NCBI GenBank assembly: GCA_030789695.1
Contig: CM061132.1
Span: 30,094,418 to 30,158,417 of the forward strand
Length of the DNA: 64,000 nt
Direction: 5' to 3'
From: Scilla litardierei
Taxonomy: Eukaryota; Streptophyta; Magnoliopsida; Asparagales; Asparagaceae
The translations under genes were made by a program, and so were the position numbers. Every line of letters starts with the position of its first letter. Within the stretch, counting starts at the first letter, position 1. The notes below the pieces were generated by a model, which saw only the letters and a program-made list of their open reading frames with translations, did no database searches and was not told where the DNA came from. This document shows, one piece after another, positions 9,264 to 19,825 of this stretch.

Positions 9264-10594
9264 GTAAAAATCAAAACTTTTTAGATCTAAACTTGCTTTT
9301 CACATTAGATCTGCATGTTTTAGGATCAAAAAGTTTAAAAACACGGTAAAAATCACATTTTTTAGATCCGCATGCCTAAAAACAATAAAAATCTGTTTTT
9401 AGCGATCTAAATGCTTGAAAAATCCGTTTTACTCCCCATTTTGATCCAAAATTCCGCACGCCGTAGGGCGAAACGGCGGTGCTTCACAAGCGCCGTCGGC
9501 GGCAAATAAATGCCCGGCCATAGGCCGCGGCCAGCAGCCGCGGCCTCAGGCCGCGGACTGCAGCCGCGGCCCGTCGCCGCCACGGCGGCCGCGCCTTGCG
9601 CGGCCAGCCGCTGCTGCGGCCGCGGCCCGAAGCCGCGGCCCGTCGCCGCCACAGCGGCCGTGCCTTGCGCGGCCAACCGTCGCGGCGACACGCCGCGGGC
9701 CCCCCAAGGGTTTTCGGAAACCCTAACCCTAAACGGGCCAATTTTTCGGGGGAGGCCCAATTAACCCTAATGGGTTGTTTTCATGGCCCAAAATGCCTGA
9801 AAATTAGCCCATTTACACAAATAATTTTTTTCTTTTATTTTTGGCTTTTAAAAGCCCAAAATAAGTAAAGAAATTTTAATGGGTTTAAAGCGGTAAACAT
9901 AACATTAAAAATATGGAGCAAAGGTAAAAAGTTTTTCAAAAATAAATTTTTTAGCACGTCACACACTATTTAGATTATTTAATTAATCTTTACATGCCTG
10001 TGATATGAATATCTGCGTGGTTGTATGTTTTCAATATATTATCTGCGTGGATGTGAAAATTAGGCTATGTTTTTAGGGATCAACCAGGTTTCCGACACTT
10101 TTAATTTCCTGCAAATTTTCCTTTTTTGAGAGAAATTTGTAAGTGAGGATATCAATGTAAAAAGAAGACCGAAGGACACCAAAAAAGGAGCTGAAGGCGT
10201 ATGCACAAAGAAGATAGGGGCTTCTCTCTGAAGTTCCCGAGTTGTATTTTATTCTTTCATGCAATTTTTGATGTAACTTCGGACTGTACTTCTTTTTATT
10301 TCAGTGTCGGCTGGCTGATCCCCATAGTCCTAAGTTATTTTCTCTTTTCATTGCTTATACATTAATTGCGTGGATGTTAATTATTTTAATACCATGTTTA
10401 ATGTTACAATGAAACTGTCAAATAGCATGCGTGAATGTTAACCTTTGTTAATTATTCACATTATGAAACCATCAAAAGCATGTATGTTAAATTTCCTTTA
10501 ATAAGATCCATGCTATGAAAAATGTTTGAAATACATGCGTGGATGTCTATTTTACTCAGTTTTAATGATACATGCTGTTTTTATATATTGCTAG
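9264..10594 (+). other. Possible leader intron of F
   Basis: AATCTAGAG followed by GTAAAAATC (donor GT at 9264-9265) and TATATATTGCTAG (acceptor AG at 10593-10594) would remove 1.33 kb and place the gag start codon eight bases downstream. Element G has GATCTAGTGG followed by GTAAGCC at the equivalent place. The interior is AT-rich apart from a GC-rich repeat block. This is a prediction without transcript support. Confidence 0.4.
9500..9695 (+). repeat. GC-rich tandem repeat in the F leader
   Basis: A block of roughly 50 bp containing CCGTCGCCGCCAC, GCGGCCG and GCCTTGCGCGGCCA occurs twice (about 9570-9608 and 9637-9675) with flanking CCGCGGCC variants. Surrounding DNA is AT-rich. Open frames through it on both strands are composition artefacts. 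Confidence 0.75.
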
Positions 10595-10668
10595 ATCATT
10601 CAATGGCCAGACTTGCGAATGTCGACTTTTCGGTCCTGAAGGCCGATGGGTCAAACTACCTGAGTTAG

Positions 10669-12246
10669 TGACGTTGCCCCCGGTTCGCTAGCCGCAAATG
10701 GCCGGGGGACCCGCGTGAGGGTTTAGATATTTGTAACCGCAAGCGCACGGTGTTGTAGTGTGGCTTGGGGGTCGAACACAGGGAGGCTAGGATGTGCTTG
10801 TGTCAAGGAGGACCAAAATCACCCCGTGGGCGAGCTAGCCCGACTCGGTTGATGGGTTGTCACGGAAAGGAATGCAAGGTATGAACAATAAGAAAATAAA
10901 CCCGGGACTTTGGTTTCCACTCCAACGAGCGACTCTCGCCGATGCGGCCTACGGGTAGGATGGCGATCGGAATTAGGGTCTAATGGTGAGACGTTGCCTC
11001 TGAAAGTGGTACCGGCATCCCATGGGCCCGATATTCCGGTCGGTGCCCAGGATGATACACAGGACTTCCCGGATTCGATCAGTGGGCACTCCCGTGTCCA
11101 TTAACACTGATCGATTCCGGGAGCACTAAGCTCGCAACGATAACTCCCAACGTCTCATCCTGCCGCTCCCGCGCGCTAGGATTCGGCGTCTACGCTAAGG
11201 GCGTGAGCTATGGCTAGGGAGTCAACCGCCAAGTTTATTCCCCATTGGCCCAACGGTCAAAGGCGGTCTTTTTCCCGCCGATGACAATAAAACACCCCGC
11301 GTAACCGTTAGATTCCTAATCCCTACCGATTTCCTAACCCTATGGATGCATCGGGAAGAGCCCCCGAAGGGGTTTCCGCCAAAATCCCAGATTTAGGAAC
11401 TACTCACAAATATTCATTAAAAGCGATCTAAACGAAAATGAACCGTTAAAATCATAATCAGACGATTGGAATGCGAAGGTAGTAGAGCAATTAAGATAAT
11501 ACTAAATTTTAAGAAAGATCCGAAAACTTACAATAGAAAAGTAATTACAGCCGTCACAATAGGAGAAAACAGTAAAAACTAACAGCTCCCCCATTTCTGG
11601 AACCCTAGGGGTCCTATTTATAGGATCTCGTATCACCCGATCGGTTGACAAGTCAACCGATCGGGTGATCCGTTACAAATAATAAACAGAAAACGGCGGA
11701 CTTTCACCCGGTCATATGAACCGGTCGGTTGAGTTCTTGGAGTGACCGGTTGGATCTTGGCGCCATCGGGTGAAGGGATCGGTTGGGTGCCCGTGTCTCG
11801 ATTCCTCAGCATCAGCTACAGATGAACCGATCGGGTGAGAGTCACCCGATCGGTTGGAATTTGGCTTGAAAAGACAGAGAGTTGGCCCCGTTGAACCGGC
11901 CTGTGAACCGGTCGGGTGACATTCACTTGAGCTCCGGCGGAGACCGGGTGGTGCACGCGTGCATCACCCGATCGGTTGGAGATGACCAACCGACCGGGTG
12001 AGGGGCTGAAAGATGTAATCTTCGTCGTTTGACCCCCTGGATCACGCGTGACTCCTCCCGTTGCTCCGGGGACTTGCGATATCGTCGTTAAACGTCCCCT
12101 ACGCGGGCAATCTCCTGCAAACATGGAGAAACAAAGAAAAGTGAAAGGAAACGAGAAAATACGAGAAAACGAATAAAAGACGGCGGAAAATACGGAGAAA
12201 CACAAAAGAAAACGTGCGTGAATATATGAAAAATAAACGCACGTCA
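10669..12246 (-). repeat. N 3' LTR (1578 bp)
   Basis: On the minus strand this is the downstream LTR. It carries many palindromic words built on CCGATCGG, including a 38-bp palindrome at 11632-11669. The other LTR is 28 bp shorter: a 33-bp deletion of most of that palindrome, offset by small insertions of 4 and 1 bp. Confidence 0.92.
11632..11669. repeat. Perfect 38-bp palindrome in the N LTR
   Basis: The arms 11632-11649 and 11652-11669 are exact 18-bp reverse complements around AA. They combine the two repeated words of this LTR, ATCACCCGATCGG and CGGTTGAC. The partner LTR has lost it at 19251/19252. Confidence 0.95.
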
Positions 12247-12260
12247 AAATTCCCCAAGCT
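12247..12260 (-). other. N polypurine tract
   Basis: On the minus strand the sequence GCTTGGGGAATTTT directly precedes the 3' LTR start TGACGTGCG. It fits the position and composition of a plus-strand primer. Similar AGCTTGGGGGA tracts recur upstream at 13499-13510 and 13768-13779. Confidence 0.8.
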
Positions 12261-13992
12261 GAACTCTTCCTCGTCCTCGAGGAAGACGAGTGAGAGTAGG
12301 AGCTCGTAGGGGAAAAATAGAGAGAAAGAGAGAAAAAGAAAACTATATATCCTAGATCGTCCGTCAGAGCCAACAAAATCAAAAACGACACACCAAGCAA
12401 GCAAACGTCAAATCACATCACTAAACCTAGGAAAACGAGTCCAAATAAGTGTCGTGGGCCCACGCGGTGAAGCGCGTGTGAGTGCGGTCGTGTGCTAGCA
12501 AATGGTGTCGCTTTCTACAATGTGCTATGAGCTCATATACGCAAATCCAGGAAATGACCCAAATACCGATTCGAATTTGAAATTGCGGTGAATATTAGTT
12601 CAAGCATGCATGAGAAGAGTATAAGAATAGAAGCGTATCATGCATAGGGGATTCCACAACTAGGGTTAAGGAAATCACGCCACTATAGCCTAGATACTAG
12701 CTAAAAAGTTCCTAAGCCAAGTATTTTCGAAAACGATGGGGGTTGAGATGATGTGGAGTAGAACACTCGGTGCAAATTCTCGCCTTCCCTTTATTCTCGA
12801 TAGATAGGAAAAATATTCACACTTGAAATTTTTTTTGGGTTTTGGGTATTTGTATTTTTTTTTGGCTTTTTGGCTATACAAAAATTTTCTTTTCTTTTCT
12901 TTTTGGGTTTTTGGCTATACACATGTGTACTCTCCCAAGTGGGAGAACGGTACACGACGAGGGGATTTGCACCAAGTAAAACAAAAAAGAAGTCGGAATC
13001 TAAACACTTGGGCAAAGGAAACTATTCTCGCTAAATAGAGCATAGGCTAAATGGGTTGTCCTAGTCCTTAATTGTGGAATCCCGACAAATGCGAAATGAA
13101 GTACACGATATATATAAATAACATGCAGAAGCAGACAGGGAAAATAAATACCGCATATTCAAATCGAAGCATGATAATCTAGGGGTCATTCCTGGACCGG
13201 TATATAAAGTAAAATCACAAAGTAGAAGCACACCAAATAGCTAGGCACGATGCACGACTCACAAAAAGCTAAGTGGACCCACGATGCGTGAAATGCAAGA
13301 GGACTCGAAATCCTAGGGTCAGTGAGTGTGATTATCGATGCCATGCTAGGTGTGTGTGATTTTGTGGCGATTCATCATAGGGTTCATCTCTAGGAGAAAG
13401 AGATAAAAAGAAGAGAAGAGAAAAAAGAAAAAATAAAAAACACGATGAAAACGACACAAAAACGAAAAAGAAAGACTCAAATGGCGCACACAGTGCGACT
13501 CCCCCAAGCTGAAGTTTACATTGCCCTCAATGCAATATGAGTGAGTACGGGAGGGCAATGAAGATGTGGGGGAATACGCACCGACACAAAAAGAAATGAG
13601 AATGAGGAAAACACAGAGATGAAACTGAAAATAAAGAAAAATCAAAATCAAACCACACGACACGAAAATAGAAATAAAATCACACGACACGAAAATAAAA
13701 AGGGGAAAAACAAGCACACACACAAAAATGAGAAAAAACAAAACACGACAACACACCAAAATAGACGTCCCCCAAGCTAGGCATGACAGTGCTAGCGAAT
13801 AAAATGTGATCGTGAAATGCAGAAATATGCAAGGGGGAGTCAAAAAACAAACAAAGTGCAATCAAATAAAAAAAATAAAAAGGAAGTGATGCGACACGTG
13901 AAAGGGTCCCCCCCTTGACAGAGAGAAAGCAGGGCCCCTAAAAGACAGATGGGCACAAATACGGGGGGTGGACAAAAGCGGGAAAGAAAAAA
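12261..13992 (-). other. N 3' non-coding region with conserved hairpin
   Basis: No polymerase sequence is present. A 10-bp perfect stem (13519-13528 with 13551-13560, 22-base loop) follows an AGCTTGGGGGA tract. The same arrangement occurs in T at nearly the same distance from its LTR. The rest is purine-rich and AT-rich sequence with long open frames that look like composition effects. Confidence 0.7.
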
Positions 13993-14349
13993 TCAAGCAG
14001 GGGCACCACCCTCTGGGGGTGGTGATGGGGGCATGCGCTGGGGACCAGGAGTCGTGGGGGGTGGAATGTGGAGCTCAGAGACATCGGGTGGGTCTTCACG
14101 GATGTGGCGAATGAAGCTGTGAAGAAAGGGGATGTCTCGGTCGACGGACTCCTCGGTTATCCGACCACCCTGTCCAGCTAGGAGGATCATGGCCGTGAAT
14201 CGATCGGCTTGGTCGTCGGCTTGGAATTGAGCGGGGGTAGATGGGTTGGAGGTGGTGGGTTGAGCGGGGGGCTGTGTGCGACGAGTACGACGGGTGGGCC
14301 TAGGGTTCGAAGAGCTAGTGTCGCTGGGCTTAACACGGCGGGGAGGCAT
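13993..14349 (-). CDS. 118-residue frame in the N 3' region, function unknown
   Basis: An intact frame on the same strand as gag. The N-terminus is basic and Pro/Thr-rich (MPPRRVKPSDTSSSN, later TRRTRRTQPP), the middle has FQADDQADRFTAMILLAGQG and EESVDRDIPFLHSFIRHI, and the C-terminus is Pro-rich. The middle loosely recalls the start of the extra 3' proteins of Athila/Tat elements, but the similarity is too weak for a family call. It could be a truncated remnant kept open by chance. Its absence of stops in an element whose gag has two suggests it should be compared with related copies. Confidence 0.4.
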   Translation of the reverse strand: MPPRRVKPSDTSSSNPRPTRRTRRTQPPAQPTTSNPSTPAQFQADDQADRFTAMILLAGQGGRITEESVDRDIPFLHSFIRHIREDPPDVSELHIPPPTTPGPQRMPPSPPPEGGAPA

Positions 14350-15340
14350 TGTGCGGGTGTCGTGTGTGTGCGTGAGTATGCAAAATACAACGAATCAACA
14401 CAAACACGAAACACGACCAACGAGCAAATGGAATATTTGGGGCAAAATTAAAATTGAGCTAAGGAGCGAGTTTACCCAAATGAGATGAAGATCGTTGCTC
14501 GTAGACGCCCCGATGCTGCTCGATAGGAGTACGTTGTGAAGCCGCGGCGATTTCTTCAGTAAGTTTCGAAATTTAGGAGAATGGGTGAAAGTTAGGGTTT
14601 TGGGTGCGGGTGAAATCGAGGAGAATGGAGAGAAATCGATGGTGGGATGGATAGGGAAATGGGGGGAAGTCGATTGGGGTTGATTTTGGGGAAGATCGCG
14701 GTCCGGCGCAAGAGGAGGAGGCGAAACGTTGGGTTGGGATCCGAAAATGGCGAGGGCGGAACGAACGGGTGGTCGGGGGTATTTATATGGTTTTAAGTCG
14801 AATTGATCGGGTGACTTGTCACCCGATCGGTTGACTGTTAGGTCGAAAATTTTGCTGAAGAATTGCTACAGGCGAACCGATCGGTTGACTTGTCAACCGA
14901 TCGGTTGGCCGCTCCACTCATTTTCCCGAGAATTGAGGGTTGCTCACCCGATCGCCTCAACCGATCGTGCTCTAACTCAACCGATCGGTTGATATTTCCC
15001 AAAACTTTCCCGAGAATTCTCCCCAGATCACCCGGTCTGTCACCCGGTCTCTCCATTCTTCACCCGATCGGTTCATTCGGGGACATATGCGGCTTGTATC
15101 TGATACATCCCAACCGATCGGTTGAGTTATCAACCGATCGGTTGGGGCTTTGTTTCCTGCAAAAACCAACAGATTGTCTAAGTCCCTGAACGGATGCTCT
15201 TGCGGCTGATTTTATTTATGAAATTAGATAAAATAAAGTCAAAAATAACACTAAAAAATGGGGCAAAAGTTTAGAGCATGGGTTGCCTCCCATGAAGCGC
15301 ACTTGTTTAACGTCGTTGGCTCGACGCCCGCAAGTGATGT
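14350..15340 (-). other. N interior with CCGATCGG palindromes, no gene
   Basis: Between gag-protease and the small frame. The stretch 14800-15150 repeats the word CAACCGATCGGTTG and variants at least six times, as in the LTRs. Frames crossing it on both strands are repeats of the motif and not proteins. Confidence 0.6.
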
Positions 15341-18082
15341 TCACGGTGGTTGATACGGGTGATGCCCGAAGTTCGGCATCTCTTCTTCATCGGAGCTTAC
15401 GGCCTTTGGAGTAGTCAGCGGCTGGAGAAAGATTTGCTCGACTACCCTCTCCTTGTTTTTGGGATTCGGGGGCTTCTCTTTCGTATTGGCGCTTACCGCC
15501 ATCTTCTTAAGGATCCGGACCTCGTCTTTGGTGAGGTCCATGGGTTCTTTCCCCGTTCTCCTCGCAGGAGGAGCCTTGGGGAACCCGGGAGGGGTCGTAC
15601 GTGCTGCATTCGATTTCCCAGCAGCATCATTGTTCTTGGGGCCGTCTTGGTCTTCTGAATCCCCCAAGTTATCGGGGGGATTTCTTAAGAGAATCTCCCA
15701 GGAGCTCTCCTCAGCAGCTTTATCTTCTTCCACCTCCAACAAATTACACCGAGGGTCATCTGGGGGATCTGGATACTTCATGGACAACCCCAGATCAAAT
15801 TCAACCTTTTCCCCGCTGACGTTTAGCGAAAGTTTTTCATTCTTCACATCAATCAAAACGCCAGCAGTGGCCATGAATGGCCGTCCCAGGATGATGGGAG
15901 TGTGTGCGTCTTCAGGCATGTCCATGACAACGAAGTCCACTGGCACATGCACCCCTTTTACATTAACGGGGAGGTCATCCACAATCCCCATCGGATATTT
16001 GACCGACCGGTCAGCAAGTTGTAGGGTCATACCGGTGGGCTCCAAATCACCCATTCCTATCCTCTTATACATCGATAAGGGCATCAAACTGACACTCGCT
16101 CCGAGATCGACGAGTGCACGATGAATCTTTACTGCCCCGATCGTGCAAGGGATTGAGAAGCTCCTCGGGTCTTTAAGTTTCGGCGGATTTGCCCTCTGGA
16201 TGAGAGCGCTACACTCCACCGTCAACACTACTTTCTCCTTTCTAGACCCTCTCGTCACCAAATCCTTCAAGAATTTCGCATAGGAGGGGATTGTTTCGAT
16301 TGCTTCCAGGAAGGGGATTTGCAAGCTCAGATCCTTGACCATGGCGAAGAACTTGCCATATTTCTCATCGATTTTGGCCTGAGCTAACCGTTGTGGAAAA
16401 GGCACAACGGGTTTGAACACTTTCGGGCTCCCTTCCTCGTTCTTCTTCTTCTCTTCTTCAGAGACTCCCTCCGGAGTCGTAGGATTTGATGACGAAGCAC
16501 CGGCGTCGTTTGATTTTTCGATCGGTCGCTCGACGACCAACGGTGCTTCCGGTCTGTTAGGGGGCAATCTAGTAGGGATTTGTGTCCCGCTTCTCAGAAC
16601 GATAGCGGACACATTTGCGTGCTCGTGCACGAGTGCCGACGTTTGGGTTGCTCCCCTCGGGTTCACCTCAGGTTGTGGCGGAAATTGGTTTTGTGACCTT
16701 GAAAGGGTCGCCACTTGTAACCCCAGCTGGGTTACTTGGTCCGTGAGGGCCCGCTGACCCATTTCCAGCTTTTGATTGATCTTCTCCTGGTTGGTTATAT
16801 ATTGAGTCAAGAGAGACTCAACCGGAGAGACGGCCCTCTGTTGGCCATACTGCTGCTGATGCTGGATTGGCTGCTGATTCCTGGGGGCGTAAAATTGTTG
16901 CTGAGGCTACTGCTGATATTGTTGCTACTGAATCTGACTCTGATGTGGCCTAGTCGGCTGATATGTTTGTTGCTGCGGCTGCTGAGGCGGCGAGGGCTGG
17001 AATGGTGCCCGGTAACCAAAGTTAGGGTGGTTCCTGTTGTTTGGAGAGTAGGCCGGGTTGGAATTGGTTCTTGGTGGATACGGCGCATTTCCCGTGGGGT
17101 TGTAAAATAGTGCGCTCGCCTGATCCAACGGTGGTGAGACGTCACCACCGTCGAATTCCCCAAAGACTTCGGATTCTACCGCAGCAATCTGTTGTGTACA
17201 GGCCCCACCGGCTCCTACCATTAGTGCGGAGATCTGGATCGAAAGCAAGTCGAACTTGCTTGAAAGTTTGTCGACGTCCTCGACTCTATGTATACCCCCA
17301 GACCTGGGTGTGGCTCTCTCGTCACACCACAGCTCATTGTTGGATGCCATATTTTCCAGAATATGTCCAGCATCTTCCTCGCTCCTTGACATGAAGGAAC
17401 CCCCAGCCGCGGCGTCCATAGAAGATTTTAGGTCATCCCTCAGCCCATTGTAGAACAGATTAATAATCTGACACTTCGGAAGCTCATGGTGAGGGCATCT
17501 TCTCTGCATCTCCTTGTATCTCGTCCAAGCTTCATGCAAGGACTCGTGGCTGGCCTGGGAGAAGGAGGAGATCTCACTCCTCAACTTCATGGTCTTCCCC
17601 GGAGGAAAGAACTTCGTCAGAAAAGCGTTGGAGAGCTTCTCCCAGGTATTGAAAGTGTTGGGGTCCTTCCCCCTAAGCCATTGCTTGGCTTTGTCTCGCA
17701 ACGAGAAGGGGAACAGCTTCAGACGGATCGCCTCAGTCGTGACACCATTAATCCGGAAGGTGTCACATTTCTCCAAGAAGGAGTCTAGATGCTCGATCGG
17801 GCTCTCCATGGGTGCACCCAAAAACTGATCCTGCTGGATCCATGTCACCAAAGACGGATTTAGCTCAAATCTTTGGGCCGTAATAGCTGGAGGACGGATG
17901 GCAGAAGTGGACTCGATAGATGGCATCGAGTACTCCAGCAGGGACTTGTGAGGCGGGGTGTTCTCCTCCATGGCTTCAGGATCCTCTCTTCTTCGCTTCT
18001 CGGTGGCCAAACGCCTAAGGGTGGTGTTAATCTCTGGATCAAAGGGTATCAAGTCGTTGAGACTTCTTGAACTCCTGCGCAT
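15341..18082 (-). pseudogene. gag-pro: N gag-protease, two premature stops
   Basis: One minus-strand frame of about 913 codons from 18082 to a TGA at 15341. The gag part contains FELNPSLVTWIQ, FRINGVTTEAIRLKLFPFSL and KFFPPGKTMKLRSEI, typical of Ty3-gypsy Retrotrans_gag in the Athila/Tat group. A Gln-rich linker follows, then an aspartic protease with RALVDLGASVSLMPLSMY (Asp codon 16106-16108) and PIILGRPFMATAGVLID. DLGAS in place of the usual DTG/DSG is common in this group. Two TAG codons, at 16925-16927 and about 15 bases downstream, both sit in CAG runs and are explained by C to T changes. No zinc knuckle and no RT follow. Confidence 0.9.
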
Positions 18083-18251
18083 AAAAAAACAACAAACACC
18101 CGTGACGCGACAAGTGGGAGAGAGACAGATAAGATAAGAAATAAAAAGAAGAAAATAAAAAGGAAAAAGAAGAATGCGAAAATTATCGCGAGGTAGGGAT
18201 AAGAGCTAGACACTAGGGTTCAAGAGATCCTAAAATAACAAGCACGTTGCC

Positions 18252-18269
18252 TCCCCGGCAACGGCGCCA
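18252..18269 (-). other. N primer-binding site, tRNA-Asp type
   Basis: On the minus strand TGGCGCCGTTGCCGGGGA begins six bases after the 5' LTR. It is an 18-base complement of the 3' end of plant tRNA-Asp, the usual primer of Athila and Tat elements. It sets the orientation of N. Confidence 0.88.
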
Positions 18270-18275
18270 TAAACT

Positions 18276-19825
18276 TGACGTTGCCCCCGGTTCGCTAGCC
18301 GCAAATGGCCGAGGAACCCGCGTGAGGGTTTAGATATTTGTAACCGCAAGCGCACGGTGTTGTAGTGTGGCTTGGGGGTCGAACACAGGGAGGCTAGGAT
18401 GTGCTTGTGTCAAGGAGGACCAAAATCACCCCGTGGGCGAGCTAGCCCGAATCGGTTGATGGGTTGTCACGGAAAGGAATGCAAGGTATGAACAATAAGA
18501 AAATAAACCCGGGACTTTGGTTTCCACTCCAACGAGCGACTCTCGCCGATGCGGCCTACGGGTAGGATGACGATCAGAATTAGGGTCTAATGGTGAGACG
18601 TTGCCTCTGAAAGTGGTACCCCCCGGCATCCCATGGGCCCGATATTCTGGTTGGTGCCCAGGATGATACACAGGACTTCCCGGATTTGATCAGTGGGCAC
18701 TCCCGTGTCCATTAACACTGATCGATTCCGGGAGCACTAAGCTCGCAACGATAACTCCCAACGTCTCATCCTGCCGCTCCCGCGCGCTAGGATTCGGCGT
18801 CTACGCTAAGGGCGTGAGCTATGGCTAGGGAGTCAACCGCCAAGTTTATTCCCCCTTGGCCCAACGGTCAAAGGAGGTCTTTTTCCCGCCGATGACAATA
18901 AAACACCCCGCGTAACCGTTAGATTCCTAATCCCTACCGATTTCCTAACCCTATGGATGCATCGGGAAGAGCCCCCGAAGGGGTTTCCGCCAAAATCCCA
19001 GATTTGGGAACTACTCACAAATATTCATTAACAAGCGATCTAAACGAAAATGAACCGTTAAAATCATAATCAGACGATTGGAATGCGAAGGTAGTAGAGC
19101 AATTAAGATAATACCAAATTTTAAGAAAGATCCGAAAACTTACAATAGAAAAGTAATTACAGCCGTCACAATAGGAGAAAACAGTAAAAACTAATAGCTC
19201 CCCCGTTTCTGGAACCCTAGGGGTCCTATTTATAGGATCTCGTATCACCCGTTACAAATAATAAACAGAAAATGACGGACTATCACCCGGTCATATGAAC
19301 CGGTCGGTTGAGTTCTTGGAGTGACCGGTTGGATCTTGGCGCCATCGGGTGAAGGGATCGGTTGGGTGCCCGTGTCTCGATTCCTCAGCATCAGCTACAG
19401 ATGAACCGATCGGGTGAGAGTCACCCGATCGGTTGGAATTTGGCTTGAAAAGACAGAGAGTTGGCCCCGTTGAACCGGCCTGTGAACCGGTCGGGTGACA
19501 TTCACTTGAGCTCCGGCTGAGACCGGATGGTGCACGCGTGCATCACCCGATCGGTTGGAGATGACCAATCGACCGGGTGAGGGGCTGAAAGATGTAATCT
19601 TCGTCGTTTGACCCCGTGGATCATGCGTGACTCCTCCCGTTGCTCCGGGGACTTGCGATATCGTCGTTAAACGTCCCCTACGCGGGCAATCTCCTGCAAA
19701 CATGGAGAAACAAAGAAAAGTGAAAGGAAACGAGAAAATACGAGAAAACGAATAAAAGACGGTGGAAAATACGGAGAAACACAAAAGAAAACGTGCGTGA
19801 ATATATGAAATATAAACGCACGTCA
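18276..19825 (-). repeat. N 5' LTR (1550 bp)
   Basis: On the minus strand the upstream LTR, TGACGTGCG to CAACGTCA. Relative to the other LTR it has the palindrome deletion at 19251/19252, an extra CCCC at about 18620 and one extra base near 19032. Substitutions by eye are mostly transitions. Confidence 0.92.

Larger units (their letters stand above)
10669..19825 (-). mobile_element. N: gag-protease-only Tat/Athila-like gypsy element
   Basis: N is 9157 bp and lies in codon 21 of F gag, flanked by GTTAG (10664-10668) and GTTGG (19826-19830), a 5-bp duplication with one change. LTRs begin and end TGACGT and ACGTCA (10669-12246; 18276-19825) and differ by about two dozen substitutions by eye. 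On the minus strand the order is 5' LTR, tRNA-Asp primer site, gag-protease, 3 kb without polymerase, a 118-codon frame, polypurine tract, 3' LTR. There is no reverse transcriptase, RNase H or integrase, so N needed enzymes from another element. It is the youngest part of the four-level nest. Confidence 0.93.

Noticed and set aside
9720..9734. Telomere-like CCCTAACCCTAAAC
   Set aside because: Only two units, within a leader that has several AACCCTAA-type words; not a telomeric array.
9484..9764. Ala/Arg/Pro-rich frames in the F leader (also 63283-63752 in G)
   Set aside because: GC-rich tandem repeats are free of stops by composition, and the frames are not shared between F and G.
11816..12404. 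Overlapping 194- and 101-residue minus-strand frames in the N LTR (also 19395-19863)
   Set aside because: They are in an LTR, Phe/Ser-rich from T-rich sequence, overlap each other and have no domain.
14863..15189. 108-residue frame with repeated Asp-Arg-Ser motifs
   Set aside because: It is the translation of CCGATCGG palindromes; the other strand gives an equally open frame.
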